From Allacma fusca (taxonomy: Eukaryota > Arthropoda > Collembola > Symphypleona > Sminthuridae), in the NCBI GenBank assembly GCA_947179485.1, contig OX359246.1, forward strand, positions 8,618,001 through 8,682,000: 64,000 nucleotides of DNA, given 5' to 3'. A program made the translations under genes and the position numbers. Below, piece by piece: positions 11,272 through 24,366 of the stretch (within the stretch, counting starts at the first letter, position 1; every line of letters begins with the position of its first letter). The notes under the pieces are model-generated. The model was not told the DNA's origin. It did not search any database and was given only the letters and a program-made list of their open reading frames with translations.

Positions 11272-11683
11272 ACAAGGTAAGTAAAATGCCACAGCCACAG
11301 GAATATCTCAGGAAAGTTATAAATTAAAGAATTGACTTTCCGGCTTCAAAATTATCTAAAGATAATCTAGAAAGATGATCGAGAAGATGAAATTAATGTA
11401 ACGCAATATTTTAATAAACATTGATAGTGAATCAAAGTTGTAAATGAATTTGTCATAACTAAATTATTTCCCCACCCGACAATAACATTTTATTACTATG
11501 TTAATTACCGGCCCTGATTTTTGTTTGGTATTTCTATTAGTGTATACTAAAAATACGATCAGGATTTGCTCTAAATCAGATTTTAAACTAAATAAAACAA
11601 ACTAATTATTCATTTTTTTAATACGAGCTGCTAGGCGGGGTAAGTGTTTGGTGGAAGTCTCTTATGCGCGTATATGTATGTAC
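11272..11683. other. Intergenic spacer between elements
   Basis: AT-rich DNA between two transposon copies. No gene or repeat recognised. Confidence 0.35.
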
Positions 11684-11999
11684 TAGGGATGCCAGTTATC
11701 GCCATTCATCTCATATCGCAATTATCGTTCTCGGGCAAATCACATTTTACGATATATCGCCGATAGGCGATATATCGGACCCTGTCTTCATTGAAATTAG
11801 ATATGCTGGGGAAATTTATAACGTAATAATTTCAAAGTGATTCAATTAAATTTATAAATTTAATCAAGCTTATGAAAGGTTATTTTCATATAACGTAACA
11901 AATTAATCCTCTGCGTCAAAGAACAGATCCGAGCAATCCTCTAAGTCAAATTGTGCGGTGACGAAACTAGCGTTGTCATCCTAGTCAGCATCTTCTGAC

Positions 12000-13614
12000 T
12001 AGTGCTGTCTATGGGAACGGAAATTTGGTACCCATAACTGTTCCTGTACTCTGTACCCAGGCGCGTAGCCAAGGGGGGGCAAAGGGGGCAATTGCCCCCC
12101 CCCATTCGAAATAAAATACTCTAAAATCACTCAAAAAGTTAAAAATAAATCAGTCCATACCGAGACATGAAAACCTTTTTAGTGATTTGACAGTACAATT
12201 TTTTTCTATTTGTAAAAAGAATCACTTCGAAACTTAACATATGCAGTATTCCGTGTAAATATCTGTGTATAAACAGCATAACTCTAGAATCACCCATGAA
12301 GTTTGCATGTTTCGTGTGAATGATTTATTACCCACGGCTCCTCCCGTCATTAATTGACACATCCATACGCGCGAAAATCGTATCGCAATGTTGTCCATTG
12401 CGAGAGCAAAGGATTTCTAGAACCTTCAACGGCAACAAAAGTATGGTAACAGCGGCTTTAAATATTTTCATATTAAAAGCTTTTAGCTTCTGTAACTTAC
12501 ACGCATCGCTTCGAGGGAATTTTTAAGCTGGATAGAATTATTAAATTAGTGAATTGTATTTAATTCTTCATTATGAAAAGGTCAAGCACGCCTGATATCC
12601 GCAGTTTCTTTTCGAAGCAAAGACGTGTGTCACAGGAACAGTAGGTTAAGCACCAGCTGAAACGATAGAAGCGAACCCAGGTCTCGAAATTTTCCGAAAT
12701 CGGATCAAGCCCAATTAAAAATCTGGTCCAAAATTATTCAAATTTGATAAAATCGTAAAACGAGGAGAATTTTAAAACTGAAATTCAGTTTGCAAAATTT
12801 GATGAGTTTTACATTCGTGAATTAGATTTCCGATAGAGTGTGTCAGTTTACATATGTACGTTCTAATTAATGTTGCCCCCCCCTTGGCCAATTCCTGGCT
12901 ACGCGCCTGCCTGTACCTATACCCATTTTTTCAGGAACAGGAATGTTCCTGTTCCTGCTCCCAAAAGTACTTAAAGACTAGCAGAAAAGTACAACCTACA
13001 CATTTATGCCCCAGGGAACTCCATTTATGCATCGATTTAAAAAACCAAATATCAAATCGACTTTATTAAAAATAAATAACAGCAGACCATCTCCAATACA
13101 TTTAGCTACTGGAATTTAAATGAGAATTCATTAACAGTCATTAAATTAATCATCGCAGCGCAAAGTACAGTAGTAACTGAAATTAGCTAGGACAAGTAAA
13201 ACTTTCATTATACTTTTGCTAAACTAACAAGGATAAGAGCACGCTGGAGTTTTATGAGCTGCAATGTTGTCAAGTTCCAGAGAGTTCCATTTTTGCCCCG
13301 TATTAAATTATTATTATTTTTGTAAAATAATATCGTGTGAAAGAGTGACTTATTTGATATGTTGCGACGTATTTTTAAAATAATATTTTATTTGTGAGAT
13401 ATTTTTATATTAAAAACTTCATGTGAGTACCAGGTAGGTACACGTTTTGTTCCTGTTCCCAAACCTGCTTTTGTTCCCATATTTTGGGAACAATTTCTAT
13501 GTTCCCAAACGTTCCCAAAAAGGTTTTGGGAACAAAATTTGTGTTCCCGTACGCACCCATTCCTGTTCCTGTTCCCAAAAACCTGGGTGTCTCCTGTTCC
13601 CATGGACAGCACTA
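12000..13614. mobile_element. hAT-type element, GGAACA arms, nested
   Basis: Perfect 8-bp duplication cttctgac at 11992-11999 and 13615-13622. TIRs TAGTGCTGTC and GACAGCACTA. Arms are rich in GGAACA/TGTTCC words. The copy at 57473-59177 is homologous in reverse orientation across the arms and the centre (for example the GGATAAGAGCACGCTGGAG block at about 13232). ORFs seen in the arms are products of the repeat words, not genes. Confidence 0.88.
12058..12909. mobile_element. hAT-type MITE with CAGGCGCGTAGCC ends, third nesting level
   Basis: TIRs CAGGCGCGTAGCC and GGCTACGCGCCTG, each followed inward by a C/G run near TTGGCC. Flanking 8-mers tctgtacc and cctgtacc match at 7 of 8. The homologous element at 57473-59177 lacks this insert at the corresponding point. 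The CAGG(G/C)GCGTAGCC terminus is typical of hAT elements in many animals. No transposase. Confidence 0.85.
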
Positions 13615-14345
13615 CTTCTGACACGTACAACTCTTGAACAACCGAATTCGAATGCTCTTCACCGAATTTGACACTACGCACTGCTTTGAGTTAGTATTTC
13701 ATATCGAAAGTGTTATTTTCCGTAGTTGGCATAAGTACTGGATCTGTTTCACACAAAGCCTTAAAACAATCTTTTTTAGCAGAAAATATTCCCGAACCTG
13801 AGCTCTGTTTCCATATTTTCCACGATATTTTACCGTAGTCCTTCGAGTCATAAACTTTGTTCATGAGAGATCTGTGTCTAGTTTTTTAATTCTGTGTATT
13901 TTACCCCCTCCATTGATTCCGCTCATTTTCACTAATTATTATAAACGATTGTTGTTTCAATAAAATACATTATTAAACCGGAACTGCGTCGACTTGAAAT
14001 GAAATGGGGACTGCACGCACAATTATTGTTGACGGCGGTAATACATGTATGCAGTTGTCCTTTCCTTACATGAAATGTTTCTAGTGAAGGAGATTGTACA
14101 GCAGCACTTTTTAAGTCAATAATGCTTGTATGCCATTTAGATGAATCCCTTTGTATTATTATCATTTAACCGCGCTATCGAAGGCACATTAAAAACAGGC
14201 CGAAGTATGGAAATTGATATGTGCGAGACACCGATATTCTCGACACATTTGGCGATTTTTATCGCAAGTTTTATCGGTGGTAAAATGGCGATATTTCCGA
14301 GAATATCGTCTCGGCATTATCGTATTTGGCATCCCTAGTATGTAC

Positions 14346-14952
14346 ATAAGTGTATAAGCTTGCCCTTGAATTTTGTTTCTAATAATTATTATTCATTTAA
14401 ACCCATTTTCTAATCGGCTGAGATGAAAAGTTATGCCCCAATGACCTCAATATCTACATAATATATACATTTTTCAGAGCTATAGATATATGTACATTCC
14501 ACATTGTTGATATACAATCTATCTTGTGAGATTTTTTCCCAGGAATAATTTGTAAAAAATTACTGAAAACAACCACAGTTGATTAGGAAGCCTTCCAATA
14601 ATTGCCACGGAATATTCATCACATTTACAGTGTACGACCCAGAGAACAGCCTTCCTACAAGTTCATTGAGAAACAAGGCGATAAAAGATCAACGAAATAT
14701 TAACGATTATAATTTGTAGGGTCCCATCGCAAATGGTCCCTGTTTACTGCCTTATATAATAATTATTGTACATACATTTATACTGTAACTTATTCCCTCA
14801 TAATTATTATACAAGTTATTACAGTTTCAAGATTTTAACCAAGCATCCCTTTAATTGCTAGTGCCAGCTTTATTTGAAGTAATTATCCCGTGAGCAATGT
14901 TATAATAATTTTTATTTATTATTACTCTGGAAATTTTTTCCCCTCCGAAGTT
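14346..14952. other. 3' flank of the acyltransferase gene
   Basis: AT-rich, with TTTATT runs at about 14910-14920 that would read as AATAAA on the minus strand. These are the likely poly(A) signal of the gene ending at 14953. Nothing else is recognised. Confidence 0.4.
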
Positions 14953-16734
14953 TTACAATTTGTTACTAGTTGAGCCCATCTCATCGGCTAGAATGTATAT
15001 TTCATCCGCAAAAACCTGGCCCATTTTGGCAGGGATATCTCCTGATGCAAAAACCCCATTATTTACACAGAAACTCAATCTCTGCTTGTTATTGAGCCCA
15101 TACGTCACGATAGATATATCTGCAGAATCAAAATAACCAATTATTATTACAATCCATCAAGTTCCTTATGAACAATAAAATAGCTCCAATGGAAGATCAC
15201 GGAATGACATACAACAATTAAATTCTCTGCTTATATCTAAAAAATACAATATCTTCTCTGCAAATAGCTAAATGTAATTTTACGTGATTATGCTTTTTTT
15301 TTCAAACCCACCATAATCAAGCATGTTGCTAATAAAGCTAGACATCTCCGAGATCTCAAAACCTTGATAGGAATCACGTGAGGTTGTCACAGGTACGATG
15401 GAGATACTCACACTTGGGGTTTTCGGCATCCGTCTGCTCATCCAAGCAAGAGGTAAAAGTGCATGCATTTTGAATATTAAATCAAATGCCATTGGGATAC
15501 AGGACTTTCTCAGCAATTGCAAGGATTTTTCAATTTGAAGCAACCTTTCAGCTCCCGTAGATGCCTTCAGGGGTAATGTAGTTTCTGCGAAGTACCTGTT
15601 ATCCGAATCGCTAAAATAAATTATTTCCTCTGGGATGATCACTCATGATAAAATTTTATGAACTTACGCTTCCAAGGATAGGTCATAACTACTATCTGTA
15701 CTACTACTACTGGAGGGATTAGGTTTGGGTAGGACAAGCCCAGCACTGAAATCATTCGGAACGTTTTGATCACTTCCCTCAAAGGCACGCGAAATTGCCC
15801 CAGAAATTGCGGCGTACAGGACGCAGGCGTAGCTAACGTTGAAATGCTTCTTTATTCGTTTAATAACTTCCACAGGGATTTCCGGACTTATGGAAATTGT
15901 CGTCCCGCCAAAATCAAGCCCTAGAGGTCCTGGCCCAGCTGGGAGTCGTTTTCTGTCCCCGTATTCTAACAGATGCAAATAAGAATAGAATGGGATTTTC
16001 AGGGAATTAAAAAATAGGTCGGATTTTTTAGGAGCGACCGAAATTTTATAACTGGGGAACTTCAGCTCAGCTCCGGTTACATTTCGTAGTATCCCAAGAA
16101 AACTCCTCCCATCCCCAAGGGCATGATCGATTCGAAATATGAAGACCGTCTGACCGGACCCTCTGTAATTCTGAATGAGGAGAACTTCCCAAGGACTTTG
16201 AGTCCGGATCCATTTAGCACGGAGCAACAAACTCAATTTACTCTCCAGAATGGCCTGGGAAGGGGCGCTGGGCAATGACATTTGACCGGGATAGTCGTAA
16301 TTTCGGATATGTCGGGATAATTTGAAATCCCTGTCCTCTTTCCAGCATGCATAGCCCAGAAAGTTGGTCCAGTACATTTTAAACTTGCCATAAATTAATT
16401 CACCGTTGGGTTTTTCCAAGTTCAACAACCGGTCTTGAAACACTTCCCTAGCGGTAGTGTCGCTAATTGTAAAGCCCCCGGGGAGTACAAAAGTAGCGAC
16501 GATATTTGCGGGGAAATTGAGACCCTTCCCGTTCGTAAAAAATGTGTTCAAGCCTGTGACGAGTTGTAAATCCGGGCGGCTTAATTTCACTATTATGGAC
16601 ACAATCAGCCGATATGTTCCAAATATGGAGCAAATGCAAGTGATTAGTATTGTGAGAATTGGCAAAAGAATTCCAACCACATACACAAATTTTAAAGATT
16701 CGAATATGAAACGAATCGGTTTATAATAATTCAT
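14953..16734 (-). CDS. WS/DGAT-like membrane-anchored O-acyltransferase
   Basis: Three exons (16734-15668, 15610-15312, 15119-14953) join in phase to 510 residues. The N-terminus has a strong hydrophobic anchor (VVGILLPILTILITCICSIF), suggesting an ER-membrane enzyme. The acyltransferase centre is DHALGDGRS, a variant of the HHxxxDG motif in which the first His is Asp. The second, catalytic His and the DG are kept. A C-terminal block TYGLNNKQRLSFCVNN and an acidic tail helix fit the end of wax ester synthase/diacylglycerol acyltransferase proteins. Such enzymes join acyl-CoA to fatty alcohols or diacylglycerol; in arthropods a cuticular or storage lipid role is plausible. The second exon's reading frame stays open past its donor, so the last exon is easily missed. 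Phases (2 and 1) support it. A short Ser-rich tract (PSSSSSTDSS) lies mid-protein. Confidence 0.85.
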
Positions 16735-17279
16735 TTTGGATGTAAGTTTGGATGAGGATTAAAAGAGCTACGAATGAGCAATTTATTATTCGGAAGTAAA
16801 TTCAAAATAGTATCCTAGAAACTTTGAGGGAAGAATTGGGCAGCTTATAACGTAATTATTACTTTGGCTCTTGTGTAACAAGCTGTTGTATATCTGTATG
16901 AACTCCTTCATAAATAAAATAATAATTGGAAAATGTTGGCTTAATATTTCACTAACTTCGCACGTATGTATGTAGTTACTCATGGAGTTTACTGTACACA
17001 AGCAGGAAGTATGATATTCCTGTTTTTTGCATTCATAATCGTGTCTCGATAAACCTCCCAAGTAGAAAGAAACTACAATATTATATAGTTACGGATAAAA
17101 TCTCTATCATGATATCTCTGTCCTTCGTATTATTTAACACAAATTTTGTACAAGTATTTTTTGATGGGAACCAAGGAAGTAATTTATGCCCGGGGTTCTT
17201 CCGGCCCCGAAGTTATCAGTGGGAAACAAGTCCTTGTGATTTATTTGATACGATTTCTAAATAATGCAAGTGGCAGTGC
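16735..17279. other. 5' flank of the acyltransferase gene
   Basis: No gene or repeat recognised. It should carry the minus-strand promoter of the acyltransferase. Confidence 0.35.
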
Positions 17280-18164
17280 CAGGGACGGGATATCGGAAAG
17301 ATAGGGATTTAAATTCTGATTCGAATACTTTCTAATTTCGATTTCAATTTTAATTATTTTTTTTAATACCTAAAAATTTGAATTCCGATACGGATTCCAA
17401 TATATTTGAATACTTCCTGAATTTGGATTCCGATTCAAATACTTTTCGGATATTCTTACAAAAAATGGGAATTTATTCAAAAGAACAATTTAATCGCAAA
17501 AACACAAGCGATACATAACATATTAAGCTATTCAATCATTTAATATAAATTTAAGGCAGAAAATTAACTGGAATTTGAGTAACTGGAAAAGCAAGGAGTG
17601 ATCCCATAACATTTCTAAAAAGTTCGGAGTAATATGTTACCCTGTCGAACTACTTTTCCGGCTAGTTCTTTCTAACAGTATTCTAACCCGCCTCCCCATG
17701 ATGAGAGCAAGATTTAAGAAATGAGAAACTTGATTCACTTGCAATTAATAGTCCTGTACGACCGACACCATGCGGCCATCGCATCCTGTTGGTGGGAATT
17801 TTGCAAAACGGGCTTCAACTCACTACCCATTAACAAGCATATTTTTTTCGTTTACCAAACGTTCGTTACTTCGCCTTTGGGTTTTATAATTGCATGTGTG
17901 GCGCATTCAAAAAATGCTTCCTATGAACATTTTCTCGCTCGTGGTAGTATAAAACAAGATGAAATCGATACTTCATTGGAATCGGAATTCATTAAAAAAT
18001 ATATTTGAATACCGATTCGAATACCCTTGTTTTTATTCGAATCCAATTTTGAACACAAATACCTTTGTGAATTTTTTTCCGATTCCAATATCGATTCGGA
18101 TACCCGGATTTTTTGAATATAATTCCGATTCTAATGCCGATTCGAATTCGAATTCCCGTCCCTG
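17280..18164. mobile_element. TIR element with CAGGGACGGG ends and ATTCGAAT arms
   Basis: Inverted ends CAGGGACGGGA and TCCCGTCCCTG. Arms of about 180 bases are filled with GATTCGAAT/AATTCGGATA-like words. An imperfect flanking repeat (agtggca on both sides, offset by three bases on the left) suggests a hAT target duplication that has drifted. An ORF at 17721-18008 lies in the centre but shows no transposase motif. Confidence 0.7.
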
Positions 18165-18390
18165 AGTGGCACTATCTTTTTTGCCTACAAGTTATTCCAC
18201 AATGTGACAATGTAGAATGATATGCAAGGGTCAGGTTCTGCATGTGTGTCGTAAAAACCTTGTCTAAGATAAAGATACGGGCTCCATATTTTATATATTA
18301 GAAGATAAAATTATATAATGGATCAGGAATGCCGACTTCATGTAATATTCAAACATGTGTAGAATTTATACTTTCCGGAGTCCACAAGAG

Positions 18391-18729
18391 CAGAGCTGCG
18401 TTCAAGTTCAAGTATAACTTTTGAATATAGTTTAAGTGCATATCAACTTGAGTATTTGTGGCTGAAATAAACATAATTATTGTATATTCACTTAGTAGCA
18501 TACTTGCACTCCCGCAACAAATAATTACTTGAATAATCAAGTTCAAGTCAAGTATCTAACTTGAACGTCAAATTATTATCAAGTACAAGTTCTATAAAAT
18601 GAGCTGGAAAATTGTGTACTTGAATACTCAAGTCCCTTGAACAACTTGATTTATCAAGTGCAAGTAATTACGGATACTTTATTTATAGACAAGTTGTCTA
18701 AAATAACTTGACTTTTAAACGCAGCTCTG
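18391..18729. mobile_element. Short hAT-type MITE, CAAGTT arms
   Basis: Termini CAGAGCTGCG and CGCAGCTCTG. Flanking cacaagag and cacaaggt match at 6 of 8. Arms carry the CAAGTT word in opposite orientations. It is a 339-base, internally deleted relative of 9464-11192. Confidence 0.8.
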
Positions 18730-18737
18730 CACAAGGT

Positions 18738-19465
18738 ATTCCTAGGCATGTTTCAGTTATACGCAAAACTTCTTCTTTGAACGTCTTCGTCGAACTCGAG
18801 GATACGGATACACTTGTTTGAAAGCCTATTTGCAAGCATCTATACTGACAATGAGTATGTGTGTCAGTACTGAATATATTCTATTTGTATACATACTATA
18901 CACTGATTGTGAGTTGGAGTCCTTCATTATGAAAGTTGAGGGTACACACACACTATAAAATGTTTTTAAATCCTGTAACTTAATTAACGGATACATTTTG
19001 AATAAACAATAAATGTATTCGGACCGGCAAGGAAATAACTTCCGATATTTTTGTACCTGTATTTATGCTTCTGGCCTATCGCCATTCCATCCATATTTTC
19101 AAATTCCTATATAATTACACCCACGAGAGTAACTTCTAATAAACTTGATAAAGAGACAGCTACGGAACATTTTATGGATATCAAAATGAGGTTCTTAGAA
19201 TTCTTACGAATTACGAACTATACGGAATACATGAGTGGATATAATTTTAACAGCTTACGGCTACCCCTTATTTTTATTAATGCCACCTCCCGACTCCCTT
19301 ACGAGTAAATGTCCCTATGAAACTGCCATGTGGCTGTTTCATTGATAATTTTCGAAACTTTTACAGAGGAAATGAGAAACGAACAAAAGCATAAAACTAG
19401 CTGGGATTCAAAGTTCACTGAAGACACAAGAGATTAATATCTAGTTAAGAAATAAGCATAACATA
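18738..19465. other. Intergenic, no feature seen
   Basis: AT-rich DNA. An ORF of 85 codons at 19051 has no recognisable motif and is not reported as a gene. Confidence 0.35.
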
Positions 19466-19473
19466 GTTTGTAT

Positions 19474-20247
19474 CAAAGGTGTCCAAATGACTCAGCCTAT
19501 CCTATATCCTTCCTATTTATAAAATTTGAACCGAGCCTACATATATGCCTACATTTTAACCGCCGAATAGGTCAGCCTATCCTACATCCTTCCTATTTGG
19601 GGAGCACCAAGCCCACATATTTGCCTACATTTCATTGACAAATTAGATCAACCAATTCTACACCCTTTGACCCTTCCTACATTTTATATGCTTTTCGTTA
19701 CTGACAGACAATTAAAGGGCATTCCATTCTAATTAAAAACAATGTCACAAGTCAACAGAATCGGAATAAAATAGTTTAATCCCCTTGGCCAAAGTCCCTA
19801 AGAGCGGAACAGTGTCGATCTCACTTTGGATTGCTCCGGAAATAGTGCCCAAATTTTGCAACGTTGGTCAAAACGGATGTCATACTTCAGATTTCACAAA
19901 TTAAATACCACAAAGAAACATTTCCAAAGTCAGCTGAACAATAAAACAATTATGACAACGGAAATCTATAAGCTGACTGACAACATATCTCAGGAAATCC
20001 TGTTTGAAATTTGAATTGTGTTCAAACGCAATAATTATTTATTTCAATGGTATACAATCTGAAATTACCAAAAATGCTTGCTTCAATAGCCTACATATAT
20101 ACCTATAATTCTATGACAACTGAGCCTACCTATTTTGTAGTCTAGGTTTTAAGTGTATATTCTTCCACCCTATTTTGCCTACAAGCCTCTAATAAAATCC
20201 TCGCACCCTGCAAATAGGCCTATATGTAGGATAGGCGGACACCTTTG
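19474..20247. mobile_element. hAT-type element, CAAAGGTGTCC ends, complete copy
   Basis: Perfect 8-bp duplication gtttgtat at 19466-19473 and 20248-20255. Termini CAAAGGTGTCC and GGACACCTTTG. Arms hold repeated CCTATCC, GCCTAC and TAGGCATA words. No transposase. It serves as the uninterrupted reference for the copy at 8712-11271. Confidence 0.85.
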
Positions 20248-20255
20248 GTTTGTAT

Positions 20256-20730
20256 ATTTAAAAGCGACGAGAGTTATGAGCATTTTAATACAAATGGTAC
20301 CAATGTCGTACCAACTTTGTTTTAATGACAGCACGATTCCCAAGGGGAAAAATTAATAGAATATTATAATCTGTCCAGGAGTAGATACTTAAATATAATA
20401 ATACATATAATATGATTCCATAATATGATTCTTACTCCGTTTTGCATCTATGTATGTCATCCAAGGAAGAACCCTGGATACTGACTAGTCCATTTTCTAC
20501 TGTGGAACGGTTATCAAATTTTCCCACAATAAAATAATTGATAACAAGGAGACATTTTAAGAATTCCTTCTAAAACACACTTGAAGCAAAATGTAGTTCA
20601 TAGAATTTCTGCCTCCTTCGTTATATACTTCTACATAATATAGAAGTTTTTGGTCTCTCCAGAGCATCAGGTGAGAGTGTTACCAGTGTTAGCGTGGCAA
20701 CTAGTTTTAAAGGGTTAAGTCAAGACTACA
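20256..20730. other. Upstream region of the P450 gene
   Basis: No gene or repeat recognised. Presumed to hold the P450 promoter; no clear TATA box at a fitting distance. Confidence 0.35.
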
Positions 20731-22651
20731 ATGATTCCCGGACTTATTTTAGTTGTTGTTGGACTTGTATTTTGGGAATATTTGATCAGACCCAGGCAGT
20801 TCGTTCCCGGTATGTCCTTCTCCGAATCAGGCCCTTAAGAGGGTTTAAATAATTTAATTATGACCTTAAAACTATCGCTAAGGTAATATTCTTATGCCTC
20901 ATATGTAGGTCCTAGGGGGATTCCCATCCTTGGTCATCTCCATTTACTAGGGCCCCAACCACACAAAACATTCATAAAATGGAAGAAATTGTACGGGCCC
21001 ATGATTGGGATCTGGTTGGGTAGCTTCCGGTAAGGATCTTGTAACGTTAGTGCTGCTAAAAGATAACTATTTTTGCAAATTTCTTAAGTATAGTGTTGAG
21101 ATCATAAATTTTTGGGGTATTCCAGGACTGTTGTAATACAGGACGCGAAACTCGTTCGGGAGGGCCTGAATTTGAGCGCATTTTCAGGACGACCAGCTTT
21201 AAAAGCAATAACAGTTGCAAGAAGTGGTGGGGTTGCAAAAGGTTTGAAGACTCTATCACACATTTATTTTTATTCCAGAGATTCCAAAGAATAAAACCTG
21301 GAGATTTTATGATTATTAGGGATTTTCTTTACGGATGGCCGGGAATGGTCGGAACAACGAAGATTTGCTCTTCGAGCCCTTCGAGAGGTCGGTTTTGGGA
21401 CGAAACATATGGAGGGAAAAGTGCAGGAAGGGATCCAAGAATTGTTGGAGACACTCAAAGGAAAAGAAGGGGAACCAATCCAAGCCCGAAGTGTGTTCCA
21501 AGCTGCTGTAGTGAGTGCTTTATGGAGGATATTGTTCGGACGGCATGTGGATCAACAAAATCCAGAATTTAAAGACGCTATTAATCGGATATCTTCGTAA
21601 GTGTTTTGACAGCGTTGGCAGAACGTCTATATAGCAATTTACTTGTCCCATGACTCAGGTTGGGGGAAATGTTTCCAATTAATTTTGACATATCTGGTTT
21701 GTCTAAGTAAGCATTAGGGAGCGCTCATAAAAAGATTGAACTGCGTGTGACTTCGCATATGTTAATTGTTTAATTTTTTTTGCCAGATCTCTTGAAAACC
21801 CAAATATGCTTGAAAGCCTCGGAACGTTTATTCCTTGGCTCGGATCGATATTCCCAATGTTATCGGGTTATGCAAAAATGGTAGAAGACTCTATCCCCAT
21901 TAATGGGTTTATGAGGAAGCGGCTGGGTAGCCATAATAATATTTTAGAGAACCAAAATAGACCCAGAGATTTTGTCGATGCTTACACTGACAAAGTGAAA
22001 CAAACTACGGATCCGACATCCAGCTTCCACCCAAAGCAGGACACAATTCTATTTGCACTTCTGGACTTATTCGGGGCGGGCTTGGATTCTACGAGCACTA
22101 CACTATCGTGGATGTGTGCCTATTTCATTCATTACCCCCAAATCCAAGACAAATTTCAAAAAGAGATTGACGGAGTGATTGGGAGGGAAAGACGCCCAAC
22201 TTTAGCAGATCGTCCGAAGATGCCTTACGCCGAGGCGGTAATTACTGAAGTATTGCGCCATTCCTCAATAGTTCCGTTATCTTACCGAAGATCAGTTGAG
22301 GACATCAAGTTCCACGGAATTCTCATACCGAAAGACACAATGGTGATTTTCAATCTGTATGAATCCCATTTTGATGAGGCGGCATGGGGAGACCCGCAAA
22401 ATTTTCGCCCGGAAAGATTTTTACACGGTGACATTTCCAAATTGAATAGGAACCAAAATTTCCTTCCGTTTTCGGCTGGAAAGCGCGCCTGCATCGGGGA
22501 CAGCCTCGCGAGGGATGAGCTCTTTCTTTTTTCGACTAGTTTCTTCCAAATTTTTGTCACTACTTCGGGGAAGGAGCCTCCGTCATTAGAACCACATTTG
22601 GGATTGACACTGACGCCCAAACCATTTGAAATGATTTTGAAGCGTCGTTAA
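20731..22651 (+). CDS. Microsomal cytochrome P450, CYP2-clan-like
   Basis: Five exons (20731-20809, 20909-21029, 21126-21241, 21320-21596, 21787-22651) join in phase to 485 residues, a normal P450 length. An N-terminal membrane anchor (MIPGLILVVVGLVFW) is followed by RPRQFVPG and GPRGIPILGH, the Pro-rich hinge. Helix C has WSEQRRFALR (WxxxR). Helix I has FGAGLDSTSTT, with Ser where most have Thr. Helix K has EVLR (ExxR). Then comes FRPERF, and the haem-binding loop FSAGKRACIGDSLAR with the ligand Cys. It is an ER monooxygenase receiving electrons from P450 reductase. The FSAGKRxCxG loop and the hinge fit the CYP2 clan, which includes hormone and detoxification enzymes; substrate unknown. The donor after exon 3 (GTTTGA) is weak, but both flanking frames and phases agree. 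Confidence 0.93.
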
Positions 22652-24366
22652 TCGTTTATAACCAACTTACAAAAAGAACTCTATTTTTGGGATGTTGAAA
22701 CAGTACTCCGGATCCTAAGACAATGCATAATACCTGATATAATTACTCATCATCGACGGATTTTATATGCTCTTTAGGATCTTCAACTCAATTTCGTTGT
22801 TGACTGGAAACTCTCCATCATGTAGCATCTTCCTTTTTGGAGTCTTGATTTTATGCCAATTTTGTTCAGTTCCTAGAATTATGTTGATCGTTGTGGTGCC
22901 TGTTGAATTTGCAAAAAAGCATCATTTCCTGCTTGTATCAGTCTTAGTTAGTCGGGAGTTTAAAATGTTGTTCGAACGAAGTTTCCTATTATTATCATTT
23001 TGATGTATCATCTTGTCCGTCCTCACGATAACCGCCAAACCAATGTCACCAAAAATTCCAAACTTTTTACAGTGACAGAATACCTAACGTGTCAGAACCC
23101 CATTGATTTTGCAGAAGATCGTATCCTATAGTTTGACCTCAGGATATTAAAATATGTTACATTTAAATACATGTCACCGGCGGAGGTGCTGTCCGAGTGT
23201 CAACGGTCACTGCCAAAAGTTCTTAAGGACCTTGTTACAATATCTACCAATAGGAGTCGCTCAATTATCACTGCTGTTTGATTGATTGATGACTTAATTT
23301 CCACTTAAAAAAATATTTTTTACCATGGTGAAAGTCATTCTGGTGAAACATTTTATTTCCAGTACATTTTTTACGTCGAATTTGAATGGCCACATACTGT
23401 ATGCTTCCTGAGGATTTGTGTATACAATTTGTCAATATGCTTCAAAAGCCAGTAAAGTGAAAAAGTAAGTCCAATCTTTATGCCGGAATGGCTTTGACTT
23501 CAGGAAAAAAATATCTAATACACTTAAAATTGCCAGAATAAAGAGTGTGGCGACAACGGCATGCAATTGCAAAAATTGATTAAAAAGATTGTGGAAAAGA
23601 TAGCCATGAAATATGACAGGCACCCCTGCATAATATTATATTATTCAAAAAAATATCGGCAGTTATATTTTTACATAGCTCTTTAATAAAGAAGCAGCAG
23701 ATTTCAATTATTATTTTTAAAAAATTAATTGCTCTTGTTAGTAAAACTAAATAATTTTTAATCAAATAAATTAATTAATAAACATATTGATTAAATCAAA
23801 TAAATTCCTATTTGAACCAAAAAATCCCAAAACAATCCAAAGAAATACTAAGAACTATAGACTAGTATAATACTACTTCGAAAAATTGCCAAGAATTAGA
23901 AAGTTATTGGAACCACAGGTTCGAAAATTCCTTGGAAATGAATTATTTTTCCGCCCAAATATCCCAAGACACGCGATATCCCGATAGTGTACTAACCGAT
24001 TACAAGGAACCGCAATGCAAATAATAGTGCTTAAAGTTGTCAAATAAAATATTGATAAATAATTACATTACTTAACCCTCCAAGTATCCTGATAGTGCTT
24101 AGTAGTTGACCACAACACATATTTGTAGTATCACTGTAACCCTAAACTATCATTAAATTCGCCTAGTTTTCCTTCTTTGTCGTAACCACAACCTCCATGT
24201 TAAACAATCCGAAATTACACGTACGCTATATTTTATTATCCCTCTATATTCCTACTGCTTGATGCGGAGGCACGTTGAAATTCAGACGGCAATAAAAATT
24301 ACAAAAATTTATTATTCTTCCAATCAAACTTGATTTACTTTTCCAAAGTTTTCTCCCAAATATTAA
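22652..24366. other. Intergenic, no feature seen
   Basis: About 1.7 kb of AT-rich DNA with only short ORFs lacking motifs. It contains the 3' UTR of the P450 and the promoter of the transporter gene, neither of which I can place precisely. Confidence 0.4.

Larger units (their letters stand above)
11684..14337. mobile_element. hAT-type element with TAGGGATGCC ends, hosting two nested insertions
   Basis: Perfect 8-bp duplication gtatgtac at 11676-11683 and 14338-14345. Inverted termini TAGGGATGCC and GGCATCCCTA. Just inside each end are runs of TATCG/CGATA words, for example cgatatatcgccgataggcg at about 11750. No transposase ORF. The 12000-13614 element sits inside it, so without that insertion it is about 1 kb long. 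Confidence 0.85.

Noticed and set aside
17721-18008. 95-codon ORF in the centre of the 17280-18164 element as a transposase remnant
   Set aside because: No hAT or other transposase motif visible; short and compositionally ordinary.
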